Source: Phycisphaerales bacterium Planc_01 (GTDB taxonomy: Bacteria; Planctomycetota; Phycisphaerae; Sedimentisphaerales; Anaerobacaceae). Taken from it: DNA of 64,000 nucleotides. Location: assembly GCA_001603075.1 (NCBI GenBank), contig LVBB01000048.1, forward strand, positions 20,732-84,731. Direction: 5' to 3'. Below, in pieces: positions 53,164 to 61,856 of the stretch. Position 1 is the first letter of the stretch. The number at the start of each line of letters is the position of its first letter. The notes beneath the pieces are model-generated. The model saw only the letters and a program-made list of their open reading frames with translations, had not been told where the DNA came from and made no database searches. A program made the translations under genes and the position numbers.

Positions 53164-53266
53164 TCTCCGGATCTCCGACTGCGTTTCGCTCTGTCACACG
53201 CCGAGGTCTCTGCGGCGGGTCCGGCGCAAATTACCATATTTGACGACGGATCGAAAGGGGATTTGA

Positions 53267-53296
53267 TTGATCGTCCGCCGCGAGACGCGGTAGACT
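53267..53296 (+). promoter_or_regulatory. Promoter for the short pyruvate kinase gene
   Basis: TTGATC (53267-53272), 18-bp spacer, TAGACT (53291-53296), about 50 nt before ATG 53349. Confidence 0.55.
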
Positions 53297-53348
53297 GATG
53301 GTTCCGATCGAGCAAGATGCACGATGTGTGAAAAGGAGTGTCGCCGTC

Positions 53349-54374
53349 ATGCCCAAGACCCAGATCATCGCGACCGTCGGTCCGGCCAGCAGCAACTATA
53401 CGGTCCTGCGCAAGATGTTTGTGGCCGGCCTCGATGTGGTCCGCCTGAACTTCTCCCACGGGACACATGCCCAGCATGCCGAGTCCATCGACCTGGTCCG
53501 CCGGCTCAACGCCAAGTATCGCCGCCGCATCCGTATCATGCAGGACCTCGAAGGCTTCCGCATTCGGGTGGGGCGATTCCACGGCGGCAAGACGCGCGAA
53601 TTGAAGAATCAGTCTGTCGTCTGGCTGACCAACGATGGGACCGCTCACGGACCCAGGACCATTCCGTTCGATTATGCCGGCGACCTGACGAGGATCAGGA
53701 AAGGCCAGTTCATCTTTATCGACGACGGGTACCTGATCCTTCGCGTCAAGGAAAGCTCGCCGACCAGCCTCAAGGCCGTGGTCGTCGAAGGGGGTGTCCT
53801 GAAGGAACGCAAGGGCATCAACATGCCGGGGGCGAACATCGAGTTCGACGCCATGACCGACAAGGACAAGCGGGACCTGCGGTTCGGCATCGAGCACGGG
53901 GTCGATTACGTGGCGCTGTCGTTCGTACGCGACGCCGCCGACGTTCGCGACGTGGTCGCAATGGTCAAACCCCGCCTGCCGAAGTGCGAGATCGTCGCCA
54001 AGATCGAGAACCGCCAGGCCATCGACAACATCGACTCCATCATCGAAGCGGCCGACGGCATCATGATCGCGCGGGGCGACATGGGCGTGGCGATCCCGAT
54101 CTATGAGGTGCCCATCGTCCAGAAGCGGATCATCCGCAAGTGCAACGAGGCGGGCAAGTTCGTGATTACCGCCACGCAGATGCTCGAGCACATGACCGCG
54201 CACAGCCGGCCCACGCGCGCCGAGGTCACCGACGTGGCCAATGCGATCCTGGACGGGACCGACTACGTCATGCTCTCCGGCGAGACCGCCGCAGGGAAAT
54301 TCCCGTCCGAATCGGTCGCCATGATGAACGAGATCATCAAGTTCACCGAGAAGTCCATGGCCTGCCTGCACTGA
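53349..54374 (+). CDS. pyk: Pyruvate kinase lacking the C-terminal regulatory domain
   Basis: A 341-residue protein; start ATG 53349 with AAAGGAG upstream. The A and B domains are complete: [38 protein letters not shown] (phosphoryl-transfer Lys and metal Glu), [20 protein letters not shown] and [17 protein letters not shown]. The chain stops just after the barrel ([11 protein letters not shown]); the roughly 120-residue C-domain of standard enzymes (about 470 residues) is missing. The 21 bp to the next, opposite-strand gene contains no remnant. Substitutions from the usual TKGPEIR and GVEIP (here LEGFRIR and GVAIP) suggest a diverged paralogue. Cytosolic; ATP-yielding PEP to pyruvate step expected, regulation by the C-domain impossible. 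Confidence 0.9.
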   Translation: MPKTQIIATVGPASSNYTVLRKMFVAGLDVVRLNFSHGTHAQHAESIDLVRRLNAKYRRRIRIMQDLEGFRIRVGRFHGGKTRELKNQSVVWLTNDGTAHGPRTIPFDYAGDLTRIRKGQFIFIDDGYLILRVKESSPTSLKAVVVEGGVLKERKGINMPGANIEFDAMTDKDKRDLRFGIEHGVDYVALSFVRDAADVRDVVAMVKPRLPKCEIVAKIENRQAIDNIDSIIEAADGIMIARGDMGVAIPIYEVPIVQKRIIRKCNEAGKFVITATQMLEHMTAHSRPTRAEVTDVANAILDGTDYVMLSGETAAGKFPSESVAMMNEIIKFTEKSMACLH

Positions 54375-54395
54375 CCCGTGGAGGCGGCAGCGGTT

Positions 54396-54776
54396 CTATC
54401 GACCCGGTGCGATGAGGACGTCGGGGAGCGTCTCGTCGATGGCCGGCTCGTTCATCATCTCCTCGACGATGGCGGCAAAGCCGGCGGGCGATGCTGTGCT
54501 GTCGCCCAATCGAATCTGCGGACTCGTGCTCCATTGCGACCACGTGTCGTCGGGACCGTGGATCCGCAGTCCCGCGTCCGCCACCGTGGTCACGACCAGC
54601 ACGATGGTGACCACCGTGACGACCGACATCGAGAGCACCGCGATCAGCGACGGCACAAGCCCGGCCGGCGACCACCTTCGCACGGTCCGAGAATCGCGTG
54701 CGTCGAAATGAGACCAAAGCGCATCCCAGGCCGCAAATGATGCCGCTGCGGGCCTGACGTCTGATTGTCGGCTCAT
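54396..54776 (-). CDS. Small single-helix membrane protein of unknown function
   Basis: A 126-residue protein from ATG 54776, which has GGAGGGG at 6-nt spacing. It has one hydrophobic stretch at about residues 43-66 (LIAVLSMSVVTVVTIVLVVT) between a charged N-terminal cytosolic part and an acidic C-terminal part (EEMMNEPAIDETLPDVLIAP). No family recognised; no sigma or anti-sigma motif is obvious. It converges on pyruvate kinase and lies just after an SGNH hydrolase gene on the same strand. Confidence 0.6.
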   Translation of the reverse strand: MSRQSDVRPAAASFAAWDALWSHFDARDSRTVRRWSPAGLVPSLIAVLSMSVVTVVTIVLVVTTVADAGLRIHGPDDTWSQWSTSPQIRLGDSTASPAGFAAIVEEMMNEPAIDETLPDVLIAPGR

Positions 54777-54868
54777 GACCAGCCCCTCCATTGCCTGCTA
54801 TACAAACCATACACCATTTTGCAGGCGATGGAGGGCGGATTTCGGTCAAAATGGGCCGGCGAGCCCGC

Positions 54869-55675
54869 TTATGTTGTGGGGCTCGCGACCGCCTGGAGCC
54901 ACGCCTGGGCCATCCGTTGGGCGCCGGCGAGCGTCGGGTGCACGCCGTCGCCCGCCCAGTAGGCCGGCGGGGTCGTCCGTACGGCTTCGTCGAACATCGT
55001 CTGGAACGGTACGAATACCGTGCCGAAGGCCGTCGCGACCCGCCGGGCCGCCGCTCGATAGCCGTCGAATTCGGGGAACCACTTGTCGTTCACGGCCCCG
55101 CAGCGGAGCACGAACGGTTCGCAGACCACCAGTCTCACGCCGGGAAGCTCGCGCTTCGTCCGTTCGAGGAGGGCGCGGTAGTCCCGCTCATAGACCTCGA
55201 CGGTGCCGTCGTAGTGGCCGTCGAGCGTGTGCCAGATGTCGTTGACGCCGATCAGGATGCTGACGACGTCCGGCTTCAGGGCGATGCAGTCCTTGTCCCA
55301 GCGTTCGGCCAGTTGGAAGACCTTGTGCCCGCTGATCCCGCGGTTGTAGATGGTCAGTTTCGCCTCGCCGTGATTGGCCAGCAGGGCGGCGGCCGCCAGC
55401 AGGGCGTACCCGGTGCCAAGTGCCCTGGTGTCGTTAGCCGTGTCTTCCCTTCTTCGGTCGCGGCCGGCGTCGGTGATGGAGTCGCCCTGGAACAGCACGA
55501 CGCTGCCGGGTCCGATCAGCCCGCCGCCCTGGCGTCCGGTCAATCTGGCTGTCGAGCGTGCGCAACCTGCGGAAGACAGCAGGGTCCCTGCGGTCAGGGC
55601 GGCGGTCGCCGTGGCGGCGTGCCCGAGGAATTCACGCCGCGTGGCAGGGCTGTTCGTCAAACCGGATTCTCCCAT
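54869..55675 (-). CDS. Tat-exported SGNH/GDSL-family hydrolase, possibly a lipoprotein
   Basis: A 268-residue protein with a twin-arginine signal (ATRREFLGHA) that runs into a lipobox-like SSAGC (Cys about residue 38), so it is probably Tat-exported and lipid-anchored. Catalytic blocks: FQGDSITDAG (Ser), NRGISGHKV, GVNDIWHTLDG, and DGVHPTLAG (Asp/His). The C-terminus ends in the usual helix. It is likely a deacetylase or esterase on glycans. It is distinct from the larger SGNH protein at 13812. It lies 24 bp downstream of the ABC-F gene and may be co-transcribed. Confidence 0.88.
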   Translation of the reverse strand: MGESGLTNSPATRREFLGHAATATAALTAGTLLSSAGCARSTARLTGRQGGGLIGPGSVVLFQGDSITDAGRDRRREDTANDTRALGTGYALLAAAALLANHGEAKLTIYNRGISGHKVFQLAERWDKDCIALKPDVVSILIGVNDIWHTLDGHYDGTVEVYERDYRALLERTKRELPGVRLVVCEPFVLRCGAVNDKWFPEFDGYRAAARRVATAFGTVFVPFQTMFDEAVRTTPPAYWAGDGVHPTLAGAQRMAQAWLQAVASPTT

Positions 55676-55699
55676 GTTCTTTCTCCTTCTCTGTGCGTT

Positions 55700-57658
55700 C
55701 TATCCTGTCCGGCGGTCGTAGGCGCGGTAGAGCAGATCGAGCTCGGCCGTCTTGGCGTCGTAATCCCGCTGGAGCTCGCTGATGTGGTCGGGGTTCTTGT
55801 AGATCTCCGCGTCGCCGAACCGCTCTTTCATTTCTTCGATCTCCCGTTCGAGTTCGAGGATCATCTCCTCAATCTGTTCGGGGGAGTACTTGTTGAACCG
55901 CCGAAGCTCTTCGGGCGTGGCGGTCCGGGCCTTGTCGCCGGCCGCCGTGGACGATCGACTCTTGCGGGCGTTGTCCTTGTCGGATCGTTTGGCCTGCTGG
56001 GCCGCCTCGTTCCGCTGGCGAATCAGCGAGGCATAGACCGAGTAGGCGGGCTCCCCGACGATGAATTCGGTTCGGCCCAGGCTCCGACTGCCCAGTTCGT
56101 CGGTCCCGACGACGAGGAGTCTGTCCACGGATCGGTCGAGGAAGTAGCGGTCGTGGCTGACCACGATGATCGTTCCGGCGTATTCGTCGAGCGCCGCTTC
56201 GAGCATCTCGCGACTGGCGATGTCGAGGTGGTTGGTCGGCTCGTCCATGACCAGCACGTCCGGCTCGGTCAGCACGAGCTTACAGAGCATCAGGCGATTG
56301 CGTTGCCCTCCGCTGAGGTCGCCGCACTGCTTGAACACATCGTCGCCGGAGAACAGAAAGGCGCCCAGACGGCTGCGGACCTGCTCGGCCGACAGATCGG
56401 GGCGGACGCGGCGCGCCTCGTCCAGCACAGTCCTGGTCGGGTCGAGCACGTCTCCGTGCTGGTCGAGATAGCCGACCCGCAGGCTGGCGCCCACGCGAAT
56501 CGTGCCCGCCGACGGCTCGATGCGTCCAAGGGCGAGCTTGAGCAGGGTGCTCTTGCCGGTACCGTTGGGACCGGTGATGCCGAGCCGTTCGCCGTGGAGG
56601 ATGTCGAACGTCAGGTCCTCGAACAGCGTCAGGTCACCAAACGACTTTCGCAGGCCCTCGCATCGTACGACGATATCGCTGGTGCGGCCGGTCCTGCCGA
56701 AAGAGAAGTGAATTGTCTTCTGGTCGGTGGGCTTGTTCAGGAAGTCGGGATTCTCTTTGAGCAGGCGGTTCAGGCGGGTCTTGCGGCCTCGGGCGGTGCC
56801 CCGCATCCCCTCCTGGTCCTTGTTGCGGGCGATGAAGTCGAGCGTCCTGGCGACCATCTCGGCCCGTTTGGCATGCTCCCGCTCCTGCTGGAGCCGCACG
56901 GTCTCTTTGGTTTGCGTATAGGTCCCGTAGTTGCCGTTCCAGACCTCGGCCTTGCGGTTCTCCACCTCGACAATCTTGCAGACGACCTTGTCAAGCAGGT
57001 AGCGGTCGTGGCTGATGATGATCGCGGCCCCGCGATAGTTCGCCAGGAATCGCTCCAGCCATTCAGTGGCCTGGAGATCGAGGTGGTTGGTCGGTTCGTC
57101 GAGCAGCAGCAGGTCCGTCTCGAGCATCAGGACCTGGGCCAGCCCGAGCCGTGAGAGCTGCCCGCCACTCAGCGCCGTGGTCCTGGCATGGTGCAGTTCG
57201 GGCTCGAAGCCCATCGCCGCCAGCGTTGCATTGATGCGAATCTCGTACTCGTAGCCGCCGGCCAGCTCGAAGTCGCGGCACAGGCGGTCGTATTGCGCCA
57301 TCTTGGCCTGCAGCGCCGAGCCGCTGAGGCTCTCCATTTCCCTGGAAACCTCGTGGATGGTCGCCTGGAGCCGGAGCAGGTGATCGACGCCGGCGTGCAT
57401 CTCTTCCATGACCGTCCGCTGCCCGCTGAAGGTGGCCTCCTGGGGCAGATACCCGATGCGCAGGCCCTTCTGGCGGATGACCCGGCCCATGTCGGGCTGC
57501 ACCGCCCCCGTGATGAGTTTGAGAATCGTGCTCTTGCCCGAGCCGTTGGGACCGACCATGCCGACCTTTTCGCCCGGATGGAATGCCACGGTCAGGTGGT
57601 CGAGCACGACCTCCGAGCCAAAGGCTTTGTGTATGTCTTGCAGCGTTACAATGGCCAT
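55700..57658 (-). CDS. ABC-F subfamily ATPase (Uup/YdiF type)
   Basis: A 652-residue soluble protein with two ABC cassettes and no membrane segment. Walker A sites GPNGSGKST and GPNGTGKST; signatures LSGGQLSRLGLAQ and LSGGQRNRLMLCK; Walker B/Asp boxes LLLLDEPTNHLDL and VLVMDEPTNHLDI. A long charged linker separates the cassettes, and a coiled coil (RFNKYSPEQIEEMILELERE) forms the C-terminus, the Uup-like layout. ABC-F proteins act on ribosomes or on DNA/RNA structures, some giving antibiotic resistance; this one is a general cytosolic type. Start ATG 57658 lacks a clear Shine-Dalgarno. Confidence 0.93.
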   Translation of the reverse strand: MAIVTLQDIHKAFGSEVVLDHLTVAFHPGEKVGMVGPNGSGKSTILKLITGAVQPDMGRVIRQKGLRIGYLPQEATFSGQRTVMEEMHAGVDHLLRLQATIHEVSREMESLSGSALQAKMAQYDRLCRDFELAGGYEYEIRINATLAAMGFEPELHHARTTALSGGQLSRLGLAQVLMLETDLLLLDEPTNHLDLQATEWLERFLANYRGAAIIISHDRYLLDKVVCKIVEVENRKAEVWNGNYGTYTQTKETVRLQQEREHAKRAEMVARTLDFIARNKDQEGMRGTARGRKTRLNRLLKENPDFLNKPTDQKTIHFSFGRTGRTSDIVVRCEGLRKSFGDLTLFEDLTFDILHGERLGITGPNGTGKSTLLKLALGRIEPSAGTIRVGASLRVGYLDQHGDVLDPTRTVLDEARRVRPDLSAEQVRSRLGAFLFSGDDVFKQCGDLSGGQRNRLMLCKLVLTEPDVLVMDEPTNHLDIASREMLEAALDEYAGTIIVVSHDRYFLDRSVDRLLVVGTDELGSRSLGRTEFIVGEPAYSVYASLIRQRNEAAQQAKRSDKDNARKSRSSTAAGDKARTATPEELRRFNKYSPEQIEEMILELEREIEEMKERFGDAEIYKNPDHISELQRDYDAKTAELDLLYRAYDRRTG

Positions 57659-57852
57659 CGATTGTGAATCCAGTGGATCAGTGCCGACGTTTTCGGCATG
57701 GCGCACGGCACAGGAAGCAACTCTCGCCCCCATTTGGCGGGACGAACGACTCATCTTATCGCCTCAGGGCCCGCGATTCAAGCGCCGCTGTCGCTTCTCT
57801 GTGCCTGAAACGAGTCTGCACGGACGCGATTCGATTGGGCGGTGAGATGTTG

Positions 57853-57881
57853 TTGAAAGGGGCCGACGGGGGTGGTAGAAT
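57853..57881 (+). promoter_or_regulatory. Promoter for the M16 peptidase pair
   Basis: TTGAAA (57853-57858), 17-bp spacer, TAGAAT (57876-57881), about 30 nt before the ATG at 57915. Confidence 0.72.
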
Positions 57882-57914
57882 CCGCCTTCTTTTGTGAACG
57901 GCTGAGGATCGCGC

Positions 57915-59147
57915 ATGGAGCAGAAGGCAGACAGATACGTGTTGAACAACGGCATGGTGCTGTTGGGCGAGCCGATGGGCGGGGTCGAATCGGTGGCGTT
58001 CGAGTTCATGCTGCCGGCCGGGGCGGCCCGGATGCCCGAAGGGGCCTGCGGTGCGGCCAACGTCATTTCGGACTGGATCTTCCGAGGGGCCGGCGATCGC
58101 GACAACCGGCAATTGGGTGATGCGCTCGATGGGCTTGGCCTGCAGCGATCCGACTCGGTCGGCAGTTCGCATCTATCCTTCGGCGCGGCCCTGGAGTCGA
58201 GCAACCTGGCCGAGGCACTGACGCTGCATGCCGACGCCATCCTGCGGGCCCATTTGCGCGACGAGGAGTTCATGCCGGCCCGACAACTGGCCCTCGAAGG
58301 GGTCCTGGCGCTCGACGACGAGCCTCGGCAGAAGGTGATGGTGGAACTGCGAAAGCGATTCTATCCGGCCCCCCTGGGCCGCAGCACGGTGGGGGAGATC
58401 GAAGACCTGGAACGACTCAGCCCGGACCGGACGCGGGAGGTCGCCAAGAGTTGCTTCGACATCGGTCGAACCATCTTTGCGGTGGCGGGCAAGTACGACT
58501 TCGACGCGGTCTGTGGGCAGATGGAGAGCCTGTTTGGCGATTGCCCGGGTCCTGGATCGGAGGCCCTCGATATCGGGACCCGCGAAGGCCGGTACACCCA
58601 TATTCCCAACGAAGGCTCGCAGGTCCACATCGGCGTGATGACTGACGCCGTGCCATTCACCGGCGAAGACTACTACGACATCCGGCTGGCCACATCCGTT
58701 CTTTCGGGCGGTATGAGCGCCAGGCTGTTCACCGAGGTCCGGGAGAAACGCGGTCTGTGCTACGCCATTGGAGCGCGATACCACAGCCTCAAAGACGCTG
58801 CCGGGATCATGTGCTACGCCGGGACGACCCCGGAAAAGGCCCAGGAAACCCTGGACGTCATCGTCGCTGAGTTCCGACGCCTGGCCGAGGGGATCGGCGA
58901 CGAGGAGCTGGACCGCGCCAAGGTCGGGCTCAAGAGTTCGCTGATCATGCAGAGCGAGTCGTCCGGGAGCCGGGCCGGCGCGATCGGCAGCGACCACTAC
59001 ATGCTGGGCCGCGTTCGGAGCCTGGAGGAGATCACCGAGAGAATCGACGGCACCACCGTCGATTCGATCGTGGAGGCCCTGAAGCGAAGGCCTTTCAACG
59101 ATTTTACCGTCGTGACCATCGGCCCCAGAGAGGTGCGTGTCGAGTAA
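57915..59147 (+). CDS. M16-family peptidase-like protein, non-catalytic partner
   Basis: A 410-residue protein with the two-domain M16 (pitrilysin/insulinase) fold: LNNGMVLLGEP at the start, C-terminal domain with VLSGGMSARLFTEVREKRGLCYAIGA. The zinc motif HxxEH is absent; the corresponding region reads ANVISDWIFRGAG. By analogy with processing peptidases it is therefore the non-catalytic subunit, forming a chamber with the downstream active gene. No signal peptide. Its stop overlaps the next start by 11 bp (59137-59147), showing tight translational coupling. Confidence 0.88.
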   Translation: MEQKADRYVLNNGMVLLGEPMGGVESVAFEFMLPAGAARMPEGACGAANVISDWIFRGAGDRDNRQLGDALDGLGLQRSDSVGSSHLSFGAALESSNLAEALTLHADAILRAHLRDEEFMPARQLALEGVLALDDEPRQKVMVELRKRFYPAPLGRSTVGEIEDLERLSPDRTREVAKSCFDIGRTIFAVAGKYDFDAVCGQMESLFGDCPGPGSEALDIGTREGRYTHIPNEGSQVHIGVMTDAVPFTGEDYYDIRLATSVLSGGMSARLFTEVREKRGLCYAIGARYHSLKDAAGIMCYAGTTPEKAQETLDVIVAEFRRLAEGIGDEELDRAKVGLKSSLIMQSESSGSRAGAIGSDHYMLGRVRSLEEITERIDGTTVDSIVEALKRRPFNDFTVVTIGPREVRVE

Positions 59148-60375
59148 GCCTATGCAATTTGAGCGGAAAGAACTATCGAACGGTCTGGTTCTCATCGGGG
59201 AGATCAACCCGTCGACCAAGTCGGCGGCGGTCGGGTTCTTCGTGCGGACGGGATCTCGCGACGAAACGCCGGAGATCAACGGCGTCTCGCACTTCCTCGA
59301 GCACATGCTCTTCAAGGGCACTGACGCGCTCGGCGCGCTGGAGGTCAACGAAGCCTTCGATCGGCGGGGGGCGCAGTTCAATGCGTTCACGAGTGAAGAG
59401 AACACGGTGTACTACGCGTCGGTTCTGCCCGAGTACCTTCTGGATATCACCGAGTTGTGGGCCGAGCTGATGCGTCCGGCGTTGCGCGATGACGACTTCG
59501 ACATGGAAAAGAACGTGATCAAAGAAGAGATCGCGATGTACGAGGACACGCCGACGTTCGATGTGATCGACCGTTGCCGGACGCTGCACTACGGTCCGCA
59601 TCCCTGCGGCAACAGCGTGCTGGGAACGGTCGCCGGCATCGATGCCCTGACGGCCGATCAGATGCGGCGGTATTTCGCCAGGCGCTACGCGCCCAACAAC
59701 ATGGTCGTCGCCTGCTCCGGCAACTTCGACTGGGGCCGGTTCTGTGCCACAGTGGAGGCGCGGTGTGGCCGCTGGCAGCCGCAGACGGTGGATCGTCTGC
59801 TGACGGACTTCGAAGGCACGCGGGCGAGCGAGCGGCTGGGCAAGCCGAGCCTGAATCGCGAGCACGTCTGTCTGGTCCATACCGGCGTCTCGGCGCAGGA
59901 CCCGAGGCGCTTCGCGGCCTCTCTGCTGTCGTTGGTCGTCGGCGACGACTTCGGCTCTCGTTACTATTGGGAACTCGTCGACAAGGCGATCGCCGAGGCC
60001 GCCTCGATGCACTTCGGGCCGCTCGACGGCACGGGCATCTTCTACAACTATCTGCGATGCAGCCACGCCGCCGTGCCGCGCGTCATGGACATCGTCACCG
60101 GCATCTTCCGCGGCCTGCTGCGCGACGGCATTTCCGAGGACGAGCTGACCAAGGCTCGCAACAAGGTCCTCAGCGCGCTGGTCATCAAGAACGAGCTGCC
60201 GATGGGACGCCTGGTCGATCTGGGCTTCAACTGGATGTATCTCGGGCAGTATCGCTCGGTCGAGGAGGACGTCGAGGCCATCAAGGCCGTCCGCGTCGAG
60301 GAGGTCAACACGCTGATTCGCGAACTGGACTTGAGCCGGTTCACGCAGTACTCGCTGGGCCCCACGGCCGCCTGA
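59137..60375 (+). CDS. M16-family zinc peptidase, catalytic partner
   Basis: A 412-residue M16B peptidase with zinc motif HFLEH (H52, E55, H56) and the downstream third ligand in the EENTVYYAS...EEIAMYED region (near residue 130). The C-terminal domain follows (FRGLLRDGISEDELTKARNKVLSAL). Start GTG 59137 overlaps the end of the upstream partner; ATG 59152 is an alternative. The pair is arranged inactive subunit first, then active subunit, as in several bacterial PqqF/YmxG-type pairs. Expected role: cleavage of short peptides in the cytosol or periplasm; no export signal is visible. Confidence 0.93.
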   Translation: MSSKPMQFERKELSNGLVLIGEINPSTKSAAVGFFVRTGSRDETPEINGVSHFLEHMLFKGTDALGALEVNEAFDRRGAQFNAFTSEENTVYYASVLPEYLLDITELWAELMRPALRDDDFDMEKNVIKEEIAMYEDTPTFDVIDRCRTLHYGPHPCGNSVLGTVAGIDALTADQMRRYFARRYAPNNMVVACSGNFDWGRFCATVEARCGRWQPQTVDRLLTDFEGTRASERLGKPSLNREHVCLVHTGVSAQDPRRFAASLLSLVVGDDFGSRYYWELVDKAIAEAASMHFGPLDGTGIFYNYLRCSHAAVPRVMDIVTGIFRGLLRDGISEDELTKARNKVLSALVIKNELPMGRLVDLGFNWMYLGQYRSVEEDVEAIKAVRVEEVNTLIRELDLSRFTQYSLGPTAA

Positions 60376-60430
60376 CGGACGCGACGGCGCCGACCCCCCC
60401 GGACGGCGCGAGCGTCGAATGCACACAGAC

Positions 60431-60459
60431 TTGATTCGTGACGGCGGCCTTGGTACAGT
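60431..60459 (+). promoter_or_regulatory. Promoter for the hypothetical/endonuclease V pair
   Basis: TTGATT (60431-60436), 17-bp spacer, TACAGT (60454-60459), directly before an AAGGAGG ribosome site. Confidence 0.62.
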
Positions 60460-60486
60460 GGCGGCTGCAAGGAGGTGGTTCGAATC

Positions 60487-60966
60487 GTGAACGAAACCGG
60501 CAGGAAAATGAGAAGCAACATGGAAAGAGTGCTTCGTGCGATGGATGTGATTCCTCCGTTTGATGAAGATCGTTTGACAACGCCGCTCGCGGCAGGTTCG
60601 GTTGCAGGGCAGAAGTCCGGCCCGCGAATCCAGCCGTGGCGATCCGCTTGCGGCGGACCGATCGCCGCCCGAGAACAGACGGTTCCGCCGAGTCCCACCG
60701 CCGAGGCCGCCGGCCACATCCCTACTCTGGACCTGGGTGAGAAGATTCTGGCCGAGCAGCGCCGGATGACCGCCCGCAAGAGAAAGGCGCCAAACCGCAC
60801 TTCGCCCGAAGTGGATCGCGTCCAACCGCCCGTTGTCAGCCTGAGAGCCGAACGTGCCATCGAGCTGTCGGCCCAGGATGCGGCCCAACTGGAGCGGCTC
60901 GTTGCCGAAATCGTCGCTCGCGATATCGACCGCCTCTGCATCGGCCCGGTGCGGGCGATCGCCTGA
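60487..60966 (+). CDS. Hypothetical soluble protein (159 residues) upstream of endonuclease V
   Basis: The start GTG 60487 is chosen because AAGGAGG lies 11 nt before it; the upstream GTG at 60475 overlaps that site and cannot be used. The product (MNETGRKMRSNMERVLRAM...) has a disordered, Pro/Arg-rich middle (KRKAPNRTSPEVDRVQPP) and a helical C-terminal part (LSAQDAAQLERLVAEIVARDID). It has no recognisable domain. It lies 33 bp upstream of the endonuclease V gene and shares its promoter, so a DNA-repair-related or regulatory role is possible but unproven. Confidence 0.55.
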   Translation: MNETGRKMRSNMERVLRAMDVIPPFDEDRLTTPLAAGSVAGQKSGPRIQPWRSACGGPIAAREQTVPPSPTAEAAGHIPTLDLGEKILAEQRRMTARKRKAPNRTSPEVDRVQPPVVSLRAERAIELSAQDAAQLERLVAEIVARDIDRLCIGPVRAIA

Positions 60967-60999
60967 CCTGCGTGCGACGATTGAAGAGACGGCTTTCTC

Positions 61000-61695
61000 A
61001 TGCTCGATCTGCACGAATGGGATTTGTCGTATTCAGAGGCGCGTGAGGTTCAGTTGCGGCTGGCGCAGAAGGTGCGGTTCGAACGCGTCAGGAGAGAGCC
61101 CAAGATCGTCGCAGGTCTCGACTGCGCGTTCACGGAGGGTGGCAAGCGGATCGTTGCAGCGGTCGTCGTTCTACGCAAGGTGGCAGCGTCAACTCCGAAG
61201 GAGTTGGGGATGGCTTCGTTCGAGCCGGTCGAGACGGCCAGCGCCTCGATGGACGTGACATTTCCGTATATTCCCGGCCTGCTGTCGTTTCGCGAGGCCC
61301 CGGCGTGTCTGGCGGCCGTCACGAAGCTCGAAAGCAGCCCCGATCTGTTCTTGATCGACGGGCAGGGGATTGCCCATCCGCGCCGACTGGGTCTGGCGGC
61401 TCATCTGGGGCTCCTTCTCGACAGGCCCACCATCGGCTGTGCCAAGAGCCGCCTGATCGGCACGTTCGACGAGCCCGCAGCGGAGAAGGGGGCGCACAGC
61501 CCGCTGTATGACGGCGATGAGATGATCGGAGCTGTCGTCCGCACGCGGACGAAGGTCAAGCCCTTGTTTGTTTCGGTGGGACATCGCTGCCGGTTGGATG
61601 ATGCGATTCGCCTGACCCTGCTGTGTACGACGAAGTACCGCCTCCCCGAGCCGACCCGCCTGGCCCATCAGACCGTCAGCCGGTTGAAGCGGTGA
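61000..61695 (+). CDS. nfi: Endonuclease V
   Basis: A 231-residue deoxyinosine-specific nuclease. Residues of the family are seen: Asp41 (VAGLDCAF), Glu99 within FPYIPGLLSFRE, Asp120 in LIDGQGIAHPRRLGLAAHLG, and a final lysine/arginine-rich end. It cleaves the second phosphodiester 3' to deoxyinosine in deaminated DNA. Cytosolic. Downstream of a small unknown gene and 161 bp before the DUF1080 gene, which has its own promoter. Confidence 0.95.
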   Translation: MLDLHEWDLSYSEAREVQLRLAQKVRFERVRREPKIVAGLDCAFTEGGKRIVAAVVVLRKVAASTPKELGMASFEPVETASASMDVTFPYIPGLLSFREAPACLAAVTKLESSPDLFLIDGQGIAHPRRLGLAAHLGLLLDRPTIGCAKSRLIGTFDEPAAEKGAHSPLYDGDEMIGAVVRTRTKVKPLFVSVGHRCRLDDAIRLTLLCTTKYRLPEPTRLAHQTVSRLKR

Positions 61696-61756
61696 TGCGT
61701 TCCGATGGCGTCGTGCCGATGTTCATCGCCTCCAGCTCACTGACTCGCCTTATCAA

Positions 61757-61785
61757 TTGCCGGCAGCACTGTCCTGCGTTAGAAT
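61757..61785 (+). promoter_or_regulatory. Promoter for the DUF1080 gene
   Basis: TTGCCG (61757-61762), 17-bp spacer, TAGAAT (61780-61785), about 70 nt before ATG 61857. Confidence 0.65.
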
Positions 61786-61856
61786 GACCGCCGAGGCCAT
61801 TGCATGGGCTCTGGCCCATTCTCGGCGACTCTCAGACAGGATGAAAGGTGGTCTTC

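Noticed and set aside
54375..54800. Frameshifted remnant of a pyruvate kinase C-terminal domain
   Set aside because: None of the plus-strand frames after 54374 shows a C-domain pattern, and the opposite strand carries a plausible small gene with a strong ribosome-binding site.
60470..60492. GGTTCGAATC string resembling a tRNA T-loop
   Set aside because: No acceptor stem, D arm or anticodon arm can be drawn around it; it is the Shine-Dalgarno region of a protein gene.
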